Assembly (NCBI RefSeq): GCF_006494655.1
Contig: NZ_VHIM01000005.1
Coordinates: 186,001-250,000, forward strand
Direction: 5' to 3'
DNA: 64,000 nt
Source: Arthrobacter agilis
GTDB taxonomy: Bacteria > Actinomycetota > Actinomycetes > Actinomycetales > Micrococcaceae
Shown here one piece after another: positions 1 to 10,949 of this stretch. The position numbers were made by a program, and so were the translations under genes. How positions within the stretch are numbered: position 1 is the stretch's first letter; every line of letters starts with the position of its first letter. The notes beneath the pieces are model-generated. The model was not told where the DNA came from, did not search any database, and saw only the letters and a list, made by a program, of their open reading frames with translations.

Positions 1-184
1 AGAGCTCGTGGACGAGGTCGTCCTTCGACGCGAAGTAGTAGTACGCGCTACCGGTCGAGACATTCGCTTCCGCGGCGATGGCGCGCATGGTCGTCTTCTC
101 GTAGCCGACGTCCCGGAACAGCCGCAGGGCGGTCGAGACCAGCAGCTCGCGCGTGGCTTCGCTCTTGGCGGTGGTCAACGGCAT
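1..184 (-). CDS. TetR/AcrR family transcriptional regulator (N-terminal part; cut by window start)
   Basis: The 61 codons present encode the DNA-binding half of a TetR-type repressor. After MPLTTAKSEATRE comes helix 1 (LLVSTALRLFRDVGYEKTTM), then the helix-turn-helix (AIAAEANVSTGSAYYYF) ending in ASKDDLVHEL, the standard TetR N-terminal pattern. The ligand-binding C-terminal domain lies to the left of the window, so the effector and target genes cannot be judged. The ATG at 184 follows a good ribosome binding site (GAAAGGAG, 7 bases upstream). Two near-identical palindromes lie just upstream in the promoter, which suggests autorepression. Family assignment is secure; function beyond that is unknown. 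Confidence 0.9.
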   Translation of the reverse strand, partial: MPLTTAKSEATRELLVSTALRLFRDVGYEKTTMRAIAAEANVSTGSAYYYFASKDDLVHEL

Positions 185-194
185 GACGCTCCTT

Positions 195-208
195 TCGAAC
201 ACGTTCAA
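195..208. promoter_or_regulatory. TetR operator, proximal palindrome
   Basis: TCGAACACGTTCAA differs from the distal operator at two positions and lies between the presumed transcription start and the ribosome binding site of the TetR gene. Bound repressor here would block initiation or early elongation. Confidence 0.55.
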
Positions 209-213
209 TTTGG

Positions 214-241
214 AGTGTACGCCGTTTTTGAACGCGTTCAA
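214..241 (-). promoter_or_regulatory. Candidate promoter of the TetR gene
   Basis: Read on the minus strand, TTGAAC (236-241) and TACACT (214-219) are separated by 16 bases and lie 30-57 bases before the ATG at 184. They match -35 and -10 hexamers well for a GC-rich actinobacterium. The -35 hexamer is inside the distal operator palindrome. Confidence 0.5.
228..241. promoter_or_regulatory. TetR operator, distal palindrome
   Basis: TTGAACGCGTTCAA is a perfect 14-base palindrome that covers the likely -35 element of the TetR gene. A second copy lies 33 bases away (centre to centre), about three helical turns. Confidence 0.6.
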
Positions 242-247
242 TCCCGT

Positions 248-315
248 GCGCGCCGAGCCGGGCTGCCAGAGCCGCGGGGGCGTCACGCCGGGTCTGACAC
301 GCTGCCGCGGGTTTG
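248..315 (+). repeat. 68-bp inverted repeat, left copy
   Basis: This 68-base segment matches the reverse complement of 1496-1563 at 62 of 68 positions by my alignment. The pair encloses only the AbiEi/DUF559 gene. Each copy holds its own imperfect dyad (TGCCAGA..CC against GG..TCTGACA), so it could also fold as a hairpin. It lies in the 290-base gap 185-474, where I see no coding sequence. Confidence 0.8.
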
Positions 316-474
316 CTCCCGGAGGCGGGCACGACGTCGCCGCCGGGTGCCGGCGGCGCATGGGGATCGCGGTGTTGAAGCTATCGACGTCCTGTCGGGA
401 TCGGGCGACGTCGCCGCTGTCGAAGGACGATCAGCCGCACGGGCGGCGCTGGGCCGGCTGCAACCGGACGACGG

Positions 475-1419
475 TCAGGCGACCGTGCGTCGAGCAGCCC
501 CGTCGAGCGCCCCACGAAGCCGCGCCTCGAGTTGCGCTTCCCTGAAGAGGTCGTCCCACTCGATGCGGATGATCCTCCAGCCGGCTTCGACCAGCGCCCG
601 CTCCCGGCGTCGCTCCTGGTACAGGACCTCGTCCGTCGGGATCGCACCGAAGTACTTGATCCGTCCGTCGAACTCCAGGCCGACACGCAGATCCGGCCAC
701 GCGAAGTCCAGCCGATACAACCCCAGACGTGTAAGTACCTCGACCTGGCACTGCGCCGCCGGCAGACCGAGGCGGCGCAGCCGGATGCGGGCCAGGGACT
801 CGCCCGGCGACTCCGACGACGGGTCCGACGCGACGATCACGTCCCGGGCGCGGGCCGCTCCCGTCACAGGGCCCAGAAGGTCGAGCGCGGTGAGTGCCCC
901 CGCGCGGTCGACGCCGCGCGCACGGCACTGGTCGACGACGATCAGGGCCTGGTCGAAGGACAGCGAGCGGGCACAGTCCACCGCGGTCCGCTGGAGCGAC
1001 GTCGTCGGTAACCCGCGGAGAAGGACGACGTCGTCGTCGGTCAGCTCGGCGCTGTGGTTCCGGACGTCCGGACCGTGACTGGAATTGGAGGTGCGGGTGG
1101 GCTGGGTGACATGGACGTCGGCTCCGGGCCGCCACAGCTCGAGGCCGTGCAGGACTGCCGCGGTCTCATGACTGTAGACGTGCTGCGTGGTCGGCCTGCC
1201 GACGAGGCTGTGATGATGAGCCTCGGCGCGGAGCGCGAGCCGTTCCACCGCGGTCAACGATGCCCAGTGCGCTTCGGTGACGTAGCAGTTCTTCCGCAGG
1301 CGCCGGAGGTCGCCGTCGGCCAGGAAGTGTTGGACGTCGCGGCGGGTCAGGCCCTCGTCGAAGAGTTCGCGGTAACGCCAAAGCGTCTTGGTGCCCAGCG
1401 CGTCCTGGTGATCCGTCAT
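475..1419 (-). CDS. AbiEi-like winged-helix / DUF559 (Vsr-fold) endonuclease-like protein
   Basis: This 314-residue protein of unknown role has two recognisable parts. The N-terminal ~60 residues (LFDEGLTRRDVQHFLADG, then RLRKNCYVT) look like the winged-helix domain of AbiEi antitoxins. The C-terminal ~80 residues match DUF559, a Vsr/very-short-patch-repair-like restriction fold: RLDFAWPD about residues 236-243, LEFDG about 248-252, and a final R-x-x-A-L-x-x-x-G-W-R-I-I-R-I-x-W segment. The acidic residues D238, E249 and D251 would be the metal site. Such single-gene proteins are common in actinobacteria and have no settled function; no partner toxin is adjacent. The ATG at 1419 has weak upstream signals. 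Two inverted 68-bp repeats bracket the gene. Confidence 0.8.
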   Translation of the reverse strand: MTDHQDALGTKTLWRYRELFDEGLTRRDVQHFLADGDLRRLRKNCYVTEAHWASLTAVERLALRAEAHHHSLVGRPTTQHVYSHETAAVLHGLELWRPGADVHVTQPTRTSNSSHGPDVRNHSAELTDDDVVLLRGLPTTSLQRTAVDCARSLSFDQALIVVDQCRARGVDRAGALTALDLLGPVTGAARARDVIVASDPSSESPGESLARIRLRRLGLPAAQCQVEVLTRLGLYRLDFAWPDLRVGLEFDGRIKYFGAIPTDEVLYQERRRERALVEAGWRIIRIEWDDLFREAQLEARLRGALDGAARRTVA

Positions 1420-1495
1420 GCCACGAGGATCGCAGCGGCGGCCCCGACGGGCGCGTTCGAGAGGCGTAATGTGGACAATGCGGCGTGCACACGGA

Positions 1496-1563
1496 CAAAC
1501 CCGTGGCCGAGTGTCAGAGCCGGTGTGACGCCCCCGCGGGTCTGGCAGCCCGGCTCGGCGCGC
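1496..1563 (-). repeat. 68-bp inverted repeat, right copy
   Basis: Inverted partner of 248-315 with 62 of 68 matching positions. It sits between the start of the DUF559 gene and the end of tgt. The two bases that mismatch within the internal dyad are exchanged between the copies. Confidence 0.8.
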
Positions 1564-1586
1564 CCCCCGAGGAGGGGGAGCAGCCG

Positions 1587-3784
<2,198 letters not shown>

Positions 3785-3890
3785 CGTCAGTCGTGCCAAC
3801 CTCTGCCACTAGCCCCGGAACACTCGCCCGCTCCCCAGCACGCGCGTCTCACGATACGGGAAGCACGCGCCCCGAGGTGCCCGCTCCTGC

Positions 3891-4430
3891 TCAGCGACCC
3901 CAGCCCGCGTGGGCGAGCGCCTGCCGCAGCAGATCGCCACGGCCACCCGAGAACTCCGCCTGGATGGACGGGCTGAGCGCCTCGGCGGGCGTCAGCCAGG
4001 AGAGCTCCAGTGCGTCCTGGCGGGGATTGCATTCGCCCGTCACGGGGATCAGGTACGCCAGGGCGACGGCGTGCTGGCGATCATCGGTCAGTCCGGTCTC
4101 GGAGGGGGACGGGAAGTACTCGGCGATCGTGAAGGGCAGGGGCGACGGCGAGAGCTGGGGCAACGCCATGGGTCCCAGATCCTTCTCGAGGTGGCGCAGC
4201 AGTGCGGCGCGGATGGTCTCGCGGTACATCACGCGGCCGGAGACGAACGTCCGCACCATCTCGCCCTGCTCGTTGGCCTGGAGCAGCAATCCCACCTCGC
4301 TGACGTACCCGAGGGTGTCGCAGCGCACGGGGATCGCCTCCACGTAGACCATCGGCAGGCGGCGGCGGGCCTCGTACAGGTCATCTTCGGAGAGCCAGCC
4401 CGGGTTGGGGTCAGGGGTGCGAACGTTCAT
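3891..4430 (-). CDS. DUF4916 / NUDIX-like hydrolase family protein
   Basis: The 179-residue protein matches the actinobacterial DUF4916 family, which has a NUDIX fold. It opens with MNVRTPDPNPGWLSEDDLYEARRR and contains VYVEAIPVRCDTLGYVSEVGLLLQ, then an R-E-T-x-R-x-A-L-x-R-H-L-E-K-D-L stretch in place of the classical Nudix box (GX5EX7REUXEEXGU). The classical motif is only partly kept, so catalytic activity is uncertain. The C-terminal QDALELSWLTPAEAL is typical for Nudix proteins. The substrate is unknown. It starts with ATG at 4430 and stands alone between the unknown protein and the VOC gene. Confidence 0.75.
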   Translation of the reverse strand: MNVRTPDPNPGWLSEDDLYEARRRLPMVYVEAIPVRCDTLGYVSEVGLLLQANEQGEMVRTFVSGRVMYRETIRAALLRHLEKDLGPMALPQLSPSPLPFTIAEYFPSPSETGLTDDRQHAVALAYLIPVTGECNPRQDALELSWLTPAEALSPSIQAEFSGGRGDLLRQALAHAGWGR

Positions 4431-4539
4431 ACCCCCAGTTCTATAGCAGACCCGCGCCCCGGTCGGAACGGCGCGCGGTTCTTCGGCCCGTGGCTGAATC
4501 CGCCGCGGGGGCTGGTGGTCCGGGCCTGCGAGGGGATGC

Positions 4540-5250
4540 TCAGTGCCCGGCGCCGTCGACGTCGCCCCGCCGCTCAGCGATCTCCACCTCCGTGCCCCAG
4601 GGCGACGCCACACGCAGGGACCACCCGTCGCCCGTGTCGACCACCGCGGGCCCGAATCCGCCGTCCGCGAGTGCGGGGACCAGGTCCCGGACATCGCTGC
4701 CGTACTCGAACGCGAGCTCGACGGTGGCCTGCCCTCCGGGGCGGACGACGACGAGGCCGCCGTTCTTCGCCCGGAAGTCGTGCCGGGATGCGTCGGCAGC
4801 GCTGAGCCGTGGCTGTGCTCCGATGTCCTCGAGGATCTTCGCGGCGGCTGCGACGTCGGGGGTGCGCCAGAGCACCAGGACGGACAGGGGCGACGGCGGG
4901 ACGCCGGTGTCCCGGGGACCGGCGGCGGCGGAGAAGGTGGTGCCATCGGGAGCGCTGATGAGTGCGGAACGGTGCTGCGCGTCGCCGGAGAGCTCGACGC
5001 CCGTTCCCGCCTCACGTGTGCGGCGGGCGAACTCCGGCACGTCGGCGACCTCGAACGCGAGGGTCGAGACGCCTTTCCCGGTGCTGCCGGGAACGCCGGC
5101 CTGCAGCGCCACCCTGCCGTTGCCGGCGTCGAACACGGCGAACGAGGAGTCGCGCTCCGGCTCGGCGGCGGGGCGGAGCCCGAGCGCCGTCAGGAAGCGA
5201 GCGGACGCCGCGAGGTCGGACGGGTACACGAGCGGTCGGACGCGGAGCAT
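4540..5250 (-). CDS. VOC (glyoxalase/bleomycin resistance) superfamily protein
   Basis: The 236-residue protein consists of two VOC beta-alpha-beta-beta-beta halves. The first starts MLRVRPLVYPSDLAASARFLTALGL, the second near residue 130 (LSVLVLWRTPDVAAAAKILEDIGA), and it ends GTEVEIAERRGD. Typical metal-ligand positions (H/Q and E) are not clearly conserved: the first half has D/F at the first strand, so a binding rather than catalytic role is possible. The gene is divergent from the YdeI-like gene with 119 bases between, which should hold both promoters. No substrate can be named. Confidence 0.75.
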   Translation of the reverse strand: MLRVRPLVYPSDLAASARFLTALGLRPAAEPERDSSFAVFDAGNGRVALQAGVPGSTGKGVSTLAFEVADVPEFARRTREAGTGVELSGDAQHRSALISAPDGTTFSAAAGPRDTGVPPSPLSVLVLWRTPDVAAAAKILEDIGAQPRLSAADASRHDFRAKNGGLVVVRPGGQATVELAFEYGSDVRDLVPALADGGFGPAVVDTGDGWSLRVASPWGTEVEIAERRGDVDGAGH

Positions 5251-5369
5251 GGGTTTCCTCGGGTCGGTGGGAGTGCCTGCTCCGCGACGGCGGAGCCGCG
5301 GAAGGCCTGACTCCCCATCCTGACCCATGACCTGTTCCGGAAGAGCAGGCGCGGGCCTACAGTGAGCGC

Positions 5370-5969
5370 ATGAAGGCCGAACTGCCCGAACTCCTCCTGC
5401 CGGACGCGCAGGCATGGCGCCTGTGGCTCGAGGAGCACCACGACGAGTCGCCCGGTGTCTGGCTCATCCAGCACAAGAAGGGCGGATCGACGACCCTCCT
5501 CACCTACGCGCAGGCGCTGGACGAGGCGCTGTGCGTGGGCTGGATCGACGGTCAGGCGCGCTCGCGCGATGACGGCAGCTACTTCCAGCGCTTCACGCCC
5601 CGTGGGCCCCGGAGCATCTGGTCCATCCGCAACCGGACCTACGTCGACCGACTGCGCAGCGAGGGCCGGATGCGCGACGCCGGGGAGCGGGCTGTCGCGG
5701 CGGCGCAGGCCGACGGACGGTGGGAGCGGGCCTACGCCGGTCCGGCCGACGCGACGGTGCCGGTCGAGCTCATGGCGGCGATCGAGACCGACGACGCCGC
5801 GCTGGCCATGTTCGGCACCCTGTCCTCGCAGAACCGCTACGCCATGATCTTCCGGCTCTCACAGCTGAAGACGGACGTGGCGAAGGAGCGGAACATCGCG
5901 AAGTTCGTCGCGATGCTCGCGCGGGGCGAGACGTTCTATCCCCAGGGTCCGAAGGCGGGTGGACGCTAG
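5370..5969 (+). CDS. YdeI/OmpD-associated family protein
   Basis: The 199-residue protein fits the YdeI family (bacteriocin-protection/OmpD-associated). Marks are the opening region PDAQAWRLWLEEHHDESPGVWL, the central LTYAQALDEALCVGWIDGQ, the S-Y-F-Q-R-F-T-P-R segment, and W-S-x-x-N near residue 90. The C-terminal part has SSQNRYAMIFRLSQLK followed by a K-x-x-R-N-I-x-K-F-V-A-M-L-A-R-G-E motif. Homologues in enteric bacteria are linked to polymyxin/bacteriocin tolerance, but the molecular function is not settled. It is cytoplasmic and monocistronic, with the ATG at 5370. Confidence 0.8.
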   Translation: MKAELPELLLPDAQAWRLWLEEHHDESPGVWLIQHKKGGSTTLLTYAQALDEALCVGWIDGQARSRDDGSYFQRFTPRGPRSIWSIRNRTYVDRLRSEGRMRDAGERAVAAAQADGRWERAYAGPADATVPVELMAAIETDDAALAMFGTLSSQNRYAMIFRLSQLKTDVAKERNIAKFVAMLARGETFYPQGPKAGGR

Positions 5970-6064
5970 GGGCCGGGTGCGCACGCGTACCGGCCGGGAA
6001 CCCGTCCACGGAGCCGGCCGGGAACCGAGCCGGGGACGAGGCGCCTACCCCGGCCCGCCGGAGG

Positions 6065-7297
6065 TCAGTCCAGCCTCGACACCTCGTAGGTGTGACCGGC
6101 CGCGCGGAGGCGCTCCACGAGTACGTCGCCGAGCGCCGTGGCCGGCGTGAGGGATCCGCTCCGGGGCGGCAGCCGATCGCCGTCGAGTGCCAGGGCCAGT
6201 GCCGTCTCGCCCGCCATCACGGCTGTGGCGGCGTAGCCCGGATCCCCGGGGCCCGCGGCCACGGAGCGGTAGCGCCGGCCGCCCTCCGTGGAGGCGGTCA
6301 CCTCGGAGCGGAACCAGCCTGTGCGTCGGGTCTTCTCGCTCGGGCCCGAGCCGGGAGCAGGAAGGGCCCGGTCGAGCACGCGTCGCAGCGGAGGGAGCGC
6401 CATCGCACCCATGAAGGCGCCCAGGCCGAGAGCCGTCGCTCCGGCGATGACGGCGCCCTTGGGTCCGCGGGCCGCGCCCATCGCCTCACCGTAGCGGAAC
6501 GACCGCCCGTAGGCCCAGTTCTGCAGGGCGTTGCTGCGGCGGACGATCCGCGTGTTCGCGGAGGCCATGATGAAGGGGCCGGTCCAGTGGCCGTCCTCGG
6601 AGCGGCGGACCCGCGCGACGTCGGACGGCTGGCGCGTGGACGGTTCGCGCGTGTGGTCCGGGCTGAGGGAGTAGGGATCCCTGGCGAGCGCCCGCAGGGT
6701 GTCGTCCGACCGCATGCCGTCGAGCTGCCCGCGCATCGAATCGATCGTGCCTCCGCTGATGCCGCCCCTGGCCGTCGCGACGAGCCGGACGTCGGTCAGG
6801 CCGCCGGCGCCGTCGGCCTCCGCTGCCTGGTGGAGCAGGAGCACGGCGAGGTCGGAGGGGATGGAGTCGTAGCCGCACGCGTGCACGATCCGGGCACCGC
6901 TGCTTCGTGCCAGGGCATCGAAGCGATCGATGGCGTCGCGGACGAAGGACACCTCGCCGGTCAGATCGCCGTAGTGGGTGCCGGCCCGTGCGCAGGCCTC
7001 GACGACGGGCAGCCCGTGCTTCACGTAGGGACCCACGGTGGTGAACAGCACGCGCGTGGACGCGGCCAGGGAGGCGAGCGAGTCCGGGTCCGACGAATCG
7101 GCCTCGATCAGCGTCCAGCCCCGCGCGCCGGCCGGCAGCCTGGACCGCACCGCCTCGAGCTTCTCTCTCGATCGGCCCGCGAGGCCCACGCGCAGATCCG
7201 CCGGAGCATGGTCCGCGAGGTGGCCGGCGATCAGCTCACCGACGAAGCCGGTGGCACCGTAGAGGACGAGGTCGTGGTCGCGCGCTGGAGTCTCCAT
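6065..7297 (-). CDS. Saccharopine dehydrogenase-like NAD(P) oxidoreductase (trans-acting enoyl reductase type)
   Basis: The 410-residue protein opens with a Rossmann motif ([20 protein letters not shown]) and continues with [43 protein letters not shown] and [15 protein letters not shown], the series that marks the saccharopine dehydrogenase-like group. Mycobacterial relatives include Rv2449c and the trans-acting enoyl reductase Rv2953 of phthiocerol lipid synthesis; the function in this organism is unknown. A glycine/alanine-rich hydrophobic stretch around residues 290-315 ([19 protein letters not shown]) may associate with membrane lipid. It begins with ATG 7297. GH76 lies 64 bases upstream on the same strand, possibly in one transcript. 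Confidence 0.85.
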   Translation of the reverse strand: METPARDHDLVLYGATGFVGELIAGHLADHAPADLRVGLAGRSREKLEAVRSRLPAGARGWTLIEADSSDPDSLASLAASTRVLFTTVGPYVKHGLPVVEACARAGTHYGDLTGEVSFVRDAIDRFDALARSSGARIVHACGYDSIPSDLAVLLLHQAAEADGAGGLTDVRLVATARGGISGGTIDSMRGQLDGMRSDDTLRALARDPYSLSPDHTREPSTRQPSDVARVRRSEDGHWTGPFIMASANTRIVRRSNALQNWAYGRSFRYGEAMGAARGPKGAVIAGATALGLGAFMGAMALPPLRRVLDRALPAPGSGPSEKTRRTGWFRSEVTASTEGGRRYRSVAAGPGDPGYAATAVMAGETALALALDGDRLPPRSGSLTPATALGDVLVERLRAAGHTYEVSRLD

Positions 7298-7361
7298 GCC
7301 AGCAGTCTTCCACTGCGACGGCCCGCCCGCAGGTGCGGTGGGGCGGCCTTGGCCCGACGGT

Positions 7362-8366
7362 TCAGGTGGCCGGCCCGTGGACGGCGGCGTGCGCCTCCAG
7401 GACCATCCAGGCCTGCAGCTGCGAGGACAGGCTGACGGGCCCGTCCTGCGGAGGCGGGAACGCGAGCTCTCCGCCGGTGCTGCGGCGGCCGTCCCACACG
7501 TGGTCGGCCGTCGCGTCGAGCATGCGCCGGGCCGCCGTCGCGGCGGTGTGCCCCACGTCGGCAACGGCGGCCTCCGCAAGATAGCGGGCGAGGATCCCGG
7601 TGAAGAGACCGCCGTCGCCGTCGGCCGCCAGCGGCAGCACGCCGTCGTCTCCCGCGACCTCCCGGGCGATCGCCTCGACGAGGGCGGCCGCGTGCGCGAG
7701 GTTGCGTGTCCCGCCGACGGCGACCAGCGCACCCAGCACCGTGCCCTGGTTGTAGGTGTACACGGCGCGTTGCACGCGGCCGTCGGCCTTCACCCCGTCG
7801 AGGTAGAGCCCACGCTCCGTGTCGAAGAGCCGGCCCCTCAGCCAGTCGAGCAGCTCCTGCGCCCGCGGCGTGTCCCCGGCGCGCGCGAAGAACAGCGCCG
7901 CAGGTGCCGTGCTCGGGGTGTTCTTGAAGTCGCGGGCGGTGTTCCAGTAGACCCCGCCGCCGAGGTCAGGTGTGTGCGCCGACCGCAGTGCGTCGCCGAG
8001 AACCCGGACGCGACGGCGGGGCCGGCGTCGTCCGTTCACCGCATCGAGGCGCTGCAGGGCGAGGACCAGCCAGGCCATGTCGTCGTAGTAGGCGTTCCGC
8101 CACCGGGCGCCGTTGCGCAGCCAGATGCCGCGGGCCAGTCTGCGGGCCTCGGCCAGCGCATCGCCGGTCGGCGCGCGCCGGTGCTCGTCCAGCAGGCAGT
8201 CCAGGAAATGCGCCTGCCACCAGTAGTGCCAGTGGCTGTGGGCGCTGGTCGGCGGCGGGAAGGCGATGGCCCCGAGCCGGGTTCCCGGCACGTGGAGGCT
8301 GCGGCGCGCGTAGAGGCGGCGCACGGTCGCAGCGGCCGTGGGAGCGGCGGCATGGGGGATGGGCAT
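7362..8366 (-). CDS. Glycoside hydrolase family 76 protein (alpha-1,6-mannanase type), no signal peptide
   Basis: The 334-residue protein has the GH76 (alpha/alpha)6 barrel pattern. The key motif NAYYDDMAW holds the neighbouring catalytic aspartates D95 and D96. Other marks are [40 protein letters not shown] and [12 protein letters not shown]. Known GH76 enzymes cleave alpha-1,6-mannan of fungal walls or mannosylated cell-envelope glycans. This copy has no signal peptide or lipobox, so it should act in the cytoplasm or rely on non-classical export. I chose the ATG at 8366, preceded by AGGGTGG, over an earlier GTG at 8384. It is divergent from the SDR gene with 144 bases between. Confidence 0.8.
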   Translation of the reverse strand: MPIPHAAAPTAAATVRRLYARRSLHVPGTRLGAIAFPPPTSAHSHWHYWWQAHFLDCLLDEHRRAPTGDALAEARRLARGIWLRNGARWRNAYYDDMAWLVLALQRLDAVNGRRRPRRRVRVLGDALRSAHTPDLGGGVYWNTARDFKNTPSTAPAALFFARAGDTPRAQELLDWLRGRLFDTERGLYLDGVKADGRVQRAVYTYNQGTVLGALVAVGGTRNLAHAAALVEAIAREVAGDDGVLPLAADGDGGLFTGILARYLAEAAVADVGHTAATAARRMLDATADHVWDGRRSTGGELAFPPPQDGPVSLSSQLQAWMVLEAHAAVHGPAT

Positions 8367-8510
8367 ATGGACCACCCTAGCCACGCAGCCGCACCGCGGG
8401 ACCGTGCAGGATGCGCAGTGGAACCCCCGCCGGGTGCGCAGTGGGCCACGTCACAGTACGCTGGGCCGCACACGGGGCCAACGGCGGTCCCGGGCGGCGA
8501 AAGGGTTGGC

Positions 8511-9296
8511 ATGGACATCAGGGGAGCGGTGGCCCTCGTCACCGGTGGCGCGTCCGGGCTCGGGCTCGCTACCGCCCGCAGGCTGTTCGACGACGGCGCG
8601 TCCGTCGTGCTCGTCGACCTCCCGCAGTCCGCGGGCCAGGAGGCTGCCGTCGGGCTCGATCCCTCGGGTGAGCGTGCACGGTTCGTTGCCGCGGACGTCG
8701 CCGAGCCCGCCCAGGTCCAGGCCGCCGTCGAGGAAGCGGCGTCCCTCGGCCCGCTGCGGATCGTGGTGAACTGCGCCGGGATCGCGACGCCGGGCAAGGT
8801 CCTGGGGCGCGACGGCGTCCTCCCGCTCGAGCAGTTCACGCGCGTGATCACCGTCAACCTCGTGGGCACCTTCAACGTCATCCGCCTCGCGGCGGAGGCC
8901 ATGGCACGCACGTCGCCGGTCACCGGCGTCGGCGGCTCGGACGAACGCGGCGTCATCATCAACACGGCATCCGTGGCGGCGTTCGACGGGCAGATCGGCC
9001 AGCCCGCGTACGCCGCGTCGAAGAGCGGAGTCGCGGCCATGACACTCCCCATCGCGCGCGAACTCGCGCGGTCCCTCATCCGCGTGGTCACCATCGCGCC
9101 CGGCATCTTCGAGACGCCGATGATGGCGGGCCTGCCGCAGGAGGCCCAGGATTCCCTGGGCGCCCAGGTGCCGCATCCGTCCCGGCTCGGGAAGCCCGTC
9201 GAGTACGCGGCGCTCGCCGCGCACATCGTCGAGAACCAGATGCTCAACGGCGAGACGATCCGCCTCGACGGCGCCATCCGCATGGCACCGAGATAA
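8511..9296 (+). CDS. SDR, type II 3-hydroxyacyl-CoA dehydrogenase (HSD10-like)
   Basis: A classical short-chain dehydrogenase of 261 residues. It has the NAD-binding TGGASGLG (11-18), D36 selecting NAD, NCAG (87-90) and the catalytic S154, Y167 and K171. The sequence [16 protein letters not shown] and the C-terminal [17 protein letters not shown] match the HSD10/type II 3-hydroxyacyl-CoA dehydrogenase group, which oxidises 3-hydroxyacyl-CoA and 2-methyl-3-hydroxybutyryl-CoA. The acyl-CoA dehydrogenase gene starts 47 bases downstream, so the two could serve consecutive oxidation steps of short or branched-chain acyl-CoA (for example from isoleucine). ATG at 8511 has AAAGGG upstream. Confidence 0.88.
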   Translation: MDIRGAVALVTGGASGLGLATARRLFDDGASVVLVDLPQSAGQEAAVGLDPSGERARFVAADVAEPAQVQAAVEEAASLGPLRIVVNCAGIATPGKVLGRDGVLPLEQFTRVITVNLVGTFNVIRLAAEAMARTSPVTGVGGSDERGVIINTASVAAFDGQIGQPAYAASKSGVAAMTLPIARELARSLIRVVTIAPGIFETPMMAGLPQEAQDSLGAQVPHPSRLGKPVEYAALAAHIVENQMLNGETIRLDGAIRMAPR

Positions 9297-9343
9297 GCGC
9301 CTCCGATCCACTCAGGTCTCAGCTCGATCGAAAGGACGGCTCG

Positions 9344-10507
9344 ATGGAGAGCCAACTGCCCACCGCCGACTTCCTCGGCTTCGAATCCCTCCTCGCGGAC
9401 CACGAGCGCGAGAAGCTCCAGGACGTCCGGGACTTCCTCGCCAAGGAGGTCTCACCGCGCGCCGTCGAGTGGTGGAACCGCGCCGAGTTTCCGCACGAGA
9501 TCCTGCCGAAGCTCGCCGGTCTCGGCCTCAGCACCCCCGTGCAGCAGGGCTACAGCCATCTGTTCAGCGGACTGGTGATCGCCGAGCTCACCCGTGCGGA
9601 CACCTCGATCGCCACGTTCTTCATGGTCCACCACGACCTCTTCGTCGAAGCGCTGCACACCTTCGGCAGCCCGGACCAGAAGAACCGGCTGCTGCAGGAC
9701 GCCATGGACCTGAAGATCACGGGGGCCTTCGCCCTGACCGAGCCCCTGCACGGGTCCGACGTCGCCGGCGGCATGGCGACCACGGCCACGCGCGACGGCG
9801 ACACCTGGATCATCAACGGTGCGAAGCGGTGGATCGGCAACGGGACGTTCTGCGACTACATGCTCCTCTGGGCGCGGGACACGGAGACCGGGGGCGTGCG
9901 GGGCTTCATCCTCGACGCCACGCTGCCCGGCGTCACCCGCACGGCCATCGCCAACAAGACCGCCCTGCGCACCGTCCAGAACGCGGACATCACGCTGACG
10001 GACGTCCGCGTCCCCGAGGCCGACCGCTTCGCCGGCATCAAGACGTTCAACGACACCCGCCAGCTCCTGCTCGGTTCCCGCATCCTCGTCGGATGGCAGG
10101 CCGTGGGGCAACAGCTAACGGCGTTCGACGTCGCCCGTCAGTACGCCGTCGAGCGGCACCAGTTCGGACGGCCGATCGCCGGTTTCCAGCTCGTGCAGGA
10201 TCAGCTTGTCACGATGATGGGCAATACGACGGCGAGCCTCGGCGTCATGGCGCGCATCGCCGCGTTGCAGGAGCAGGGCGAGTCCGACATGCCGCAGGCC
10301 GCGTTCGCCAAGTCCTTCACCACGGCCCGCATGCGCGAGACGGTGGCACTCGGGCGCGGGATCCTCGGCGGAAACGGGATCGTCACGGACTACGGCATGG
10401 CGAAGATCTTCGCCGATGCCGAGGCCGTGTACACCTACGAGGGCTCCTACGAGATCAACAGCCTCATCGTGGGCAGGGCGCTGACGGGTATCTCGGCCTT
10501 CGCCTGA
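9344..10507 (+). CDS. Acyl-CoA dehydrogenase (glutaryl-CoA dehydrogenase-like subgroup)
   Basis: The 387-residue protein has the full FAD-dependent acyl-CoA dehydrogenase pattern: FALTEPLHGSDVAGG binding FAD/substrate, KRWIGNG, R-x-x-F-G-R-P-I with FQLVQDQL, and G-x-x-I-L-G-G-N-G-I. Position 366 in YTYEGSYEIN is the expected catalytic glutamate. The layout resembles glutaryl-CoA dehydrogenase and the peroxisomal ACX4 type more than the short-chain type, but the exact substrate cannot be read. It is translated from ATG 9344 after GAAAGGA and probably forms an operon with the upstream SDR. Confidence 0.88.
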   Translation: MESQLPTADFLGFESLLADHEREKLQDVRDFLAKEVSPRAVEWWNRAEFPHEILPKLAGLGLSTPVQQGYSHLFSGLVIAELTRADTSIATFFMVHHDLFVEALHTFGSPDQKNRLLQDAMDLKITGAFALTEPLHGSDVAGGMATTATRDGDTWIINGAKRWIGNGTFCDYMLLWARDTETGGVRGFILDATLPGVTRTAIANKTALRTVQNADITLTDVRVPEADRFAGIKTFNDTRQLLLGSRILVGWQAVGQQLTAFDVARQYAVERHQFGRPIAGFQLVQDQLVTMMGNTTASLGVMARIAALQEQGESDMPQAAFAKSFTTARMRETVALGRGILGGNGIVTDYGMAKIFADAEAVYTYEGSYEINSLIVGRALTGISAFA

Positions 10508-10541
10508 GATGGGTGGGAGCAGCAGCGCCTACGATGGGCCG

Positions 10542-10949
10542 GTGACGTCCTCCAGCGAGCACCGGCCCGAAGGCCGCGGCGCGTGGGCAGCGCGGCTGCT
10601 CGGCGGCGGAGTCGAGCCCGATCCGCGCTTCACCCTCGCCAACGAGCGGACGTTCCTCGCCTGGATCCGGACGGCGCTGGCACTGCTCGCCGGCGGGATC
10701 GCCGTCGAGGCCTTCACCCCGGCCGCCTTCGATCCGGCCCTGCGGACCTTCCTCGCCGTCACCCTGCTGGTACTGGCCATGATCATGGCGCTCGCCGCCG
10801 GTCTCCGCTGGCTCCGGGTGGAACGGGCCATGCGCCGTCGCGCGCCCCTGCCCCTGCCCCTCCTGGTCCCGGTGCTGGCCGCCGGTGGGGCTCTCATCGC
10901 GGGCGCGGTGCTCGTCGTCGTCCTCGTCGCTCCGCAGGGCGGCGGGTGA
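10542..10949 (+). CDS. DUF202 (YidH-like) membrane protein, first copy
   Basis: This small DUF202 protein has the family motif FTLANERTFLAWIRTALALLAGG about residues 30-52, where the LANERTFLAW part ends in the first membrane helix. Two more hydrophobic segments follow (TFLAVTLLVLAMIMALAAG and LLVPVLAAGGALIAGAVLVVVLV), giving three helices. The biochemical function of DUF202 is unknown. I prefer the GTG at 10542; an ATG at 10509, one base after the stop of the acyl-CoA dehydrogenase gene, would add 11 residues but lacks a ribosome binding site. Its stop overlaps the start of the next DUF202 gene. Confidence 0.8.
   Translation: MTSSSEHRPEGRGAWAARLLGGGVEPDPRFTLANERTFLAWIRTALALLAGGIAVEAFTPAAFDPALRTFLAVTLLVLAMIMALAAGLRWLRVERAMRRRAPLPLPLLVPVLAAGGALIAGAVLVVVLVAPQGGG

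Noticed and set aside
8..1078. 356-codon plus-strand frame over TetR and DUF559 genes
   Set aside because: Runs antisense through two genes with convincing motifs and through the repeat; no family features.
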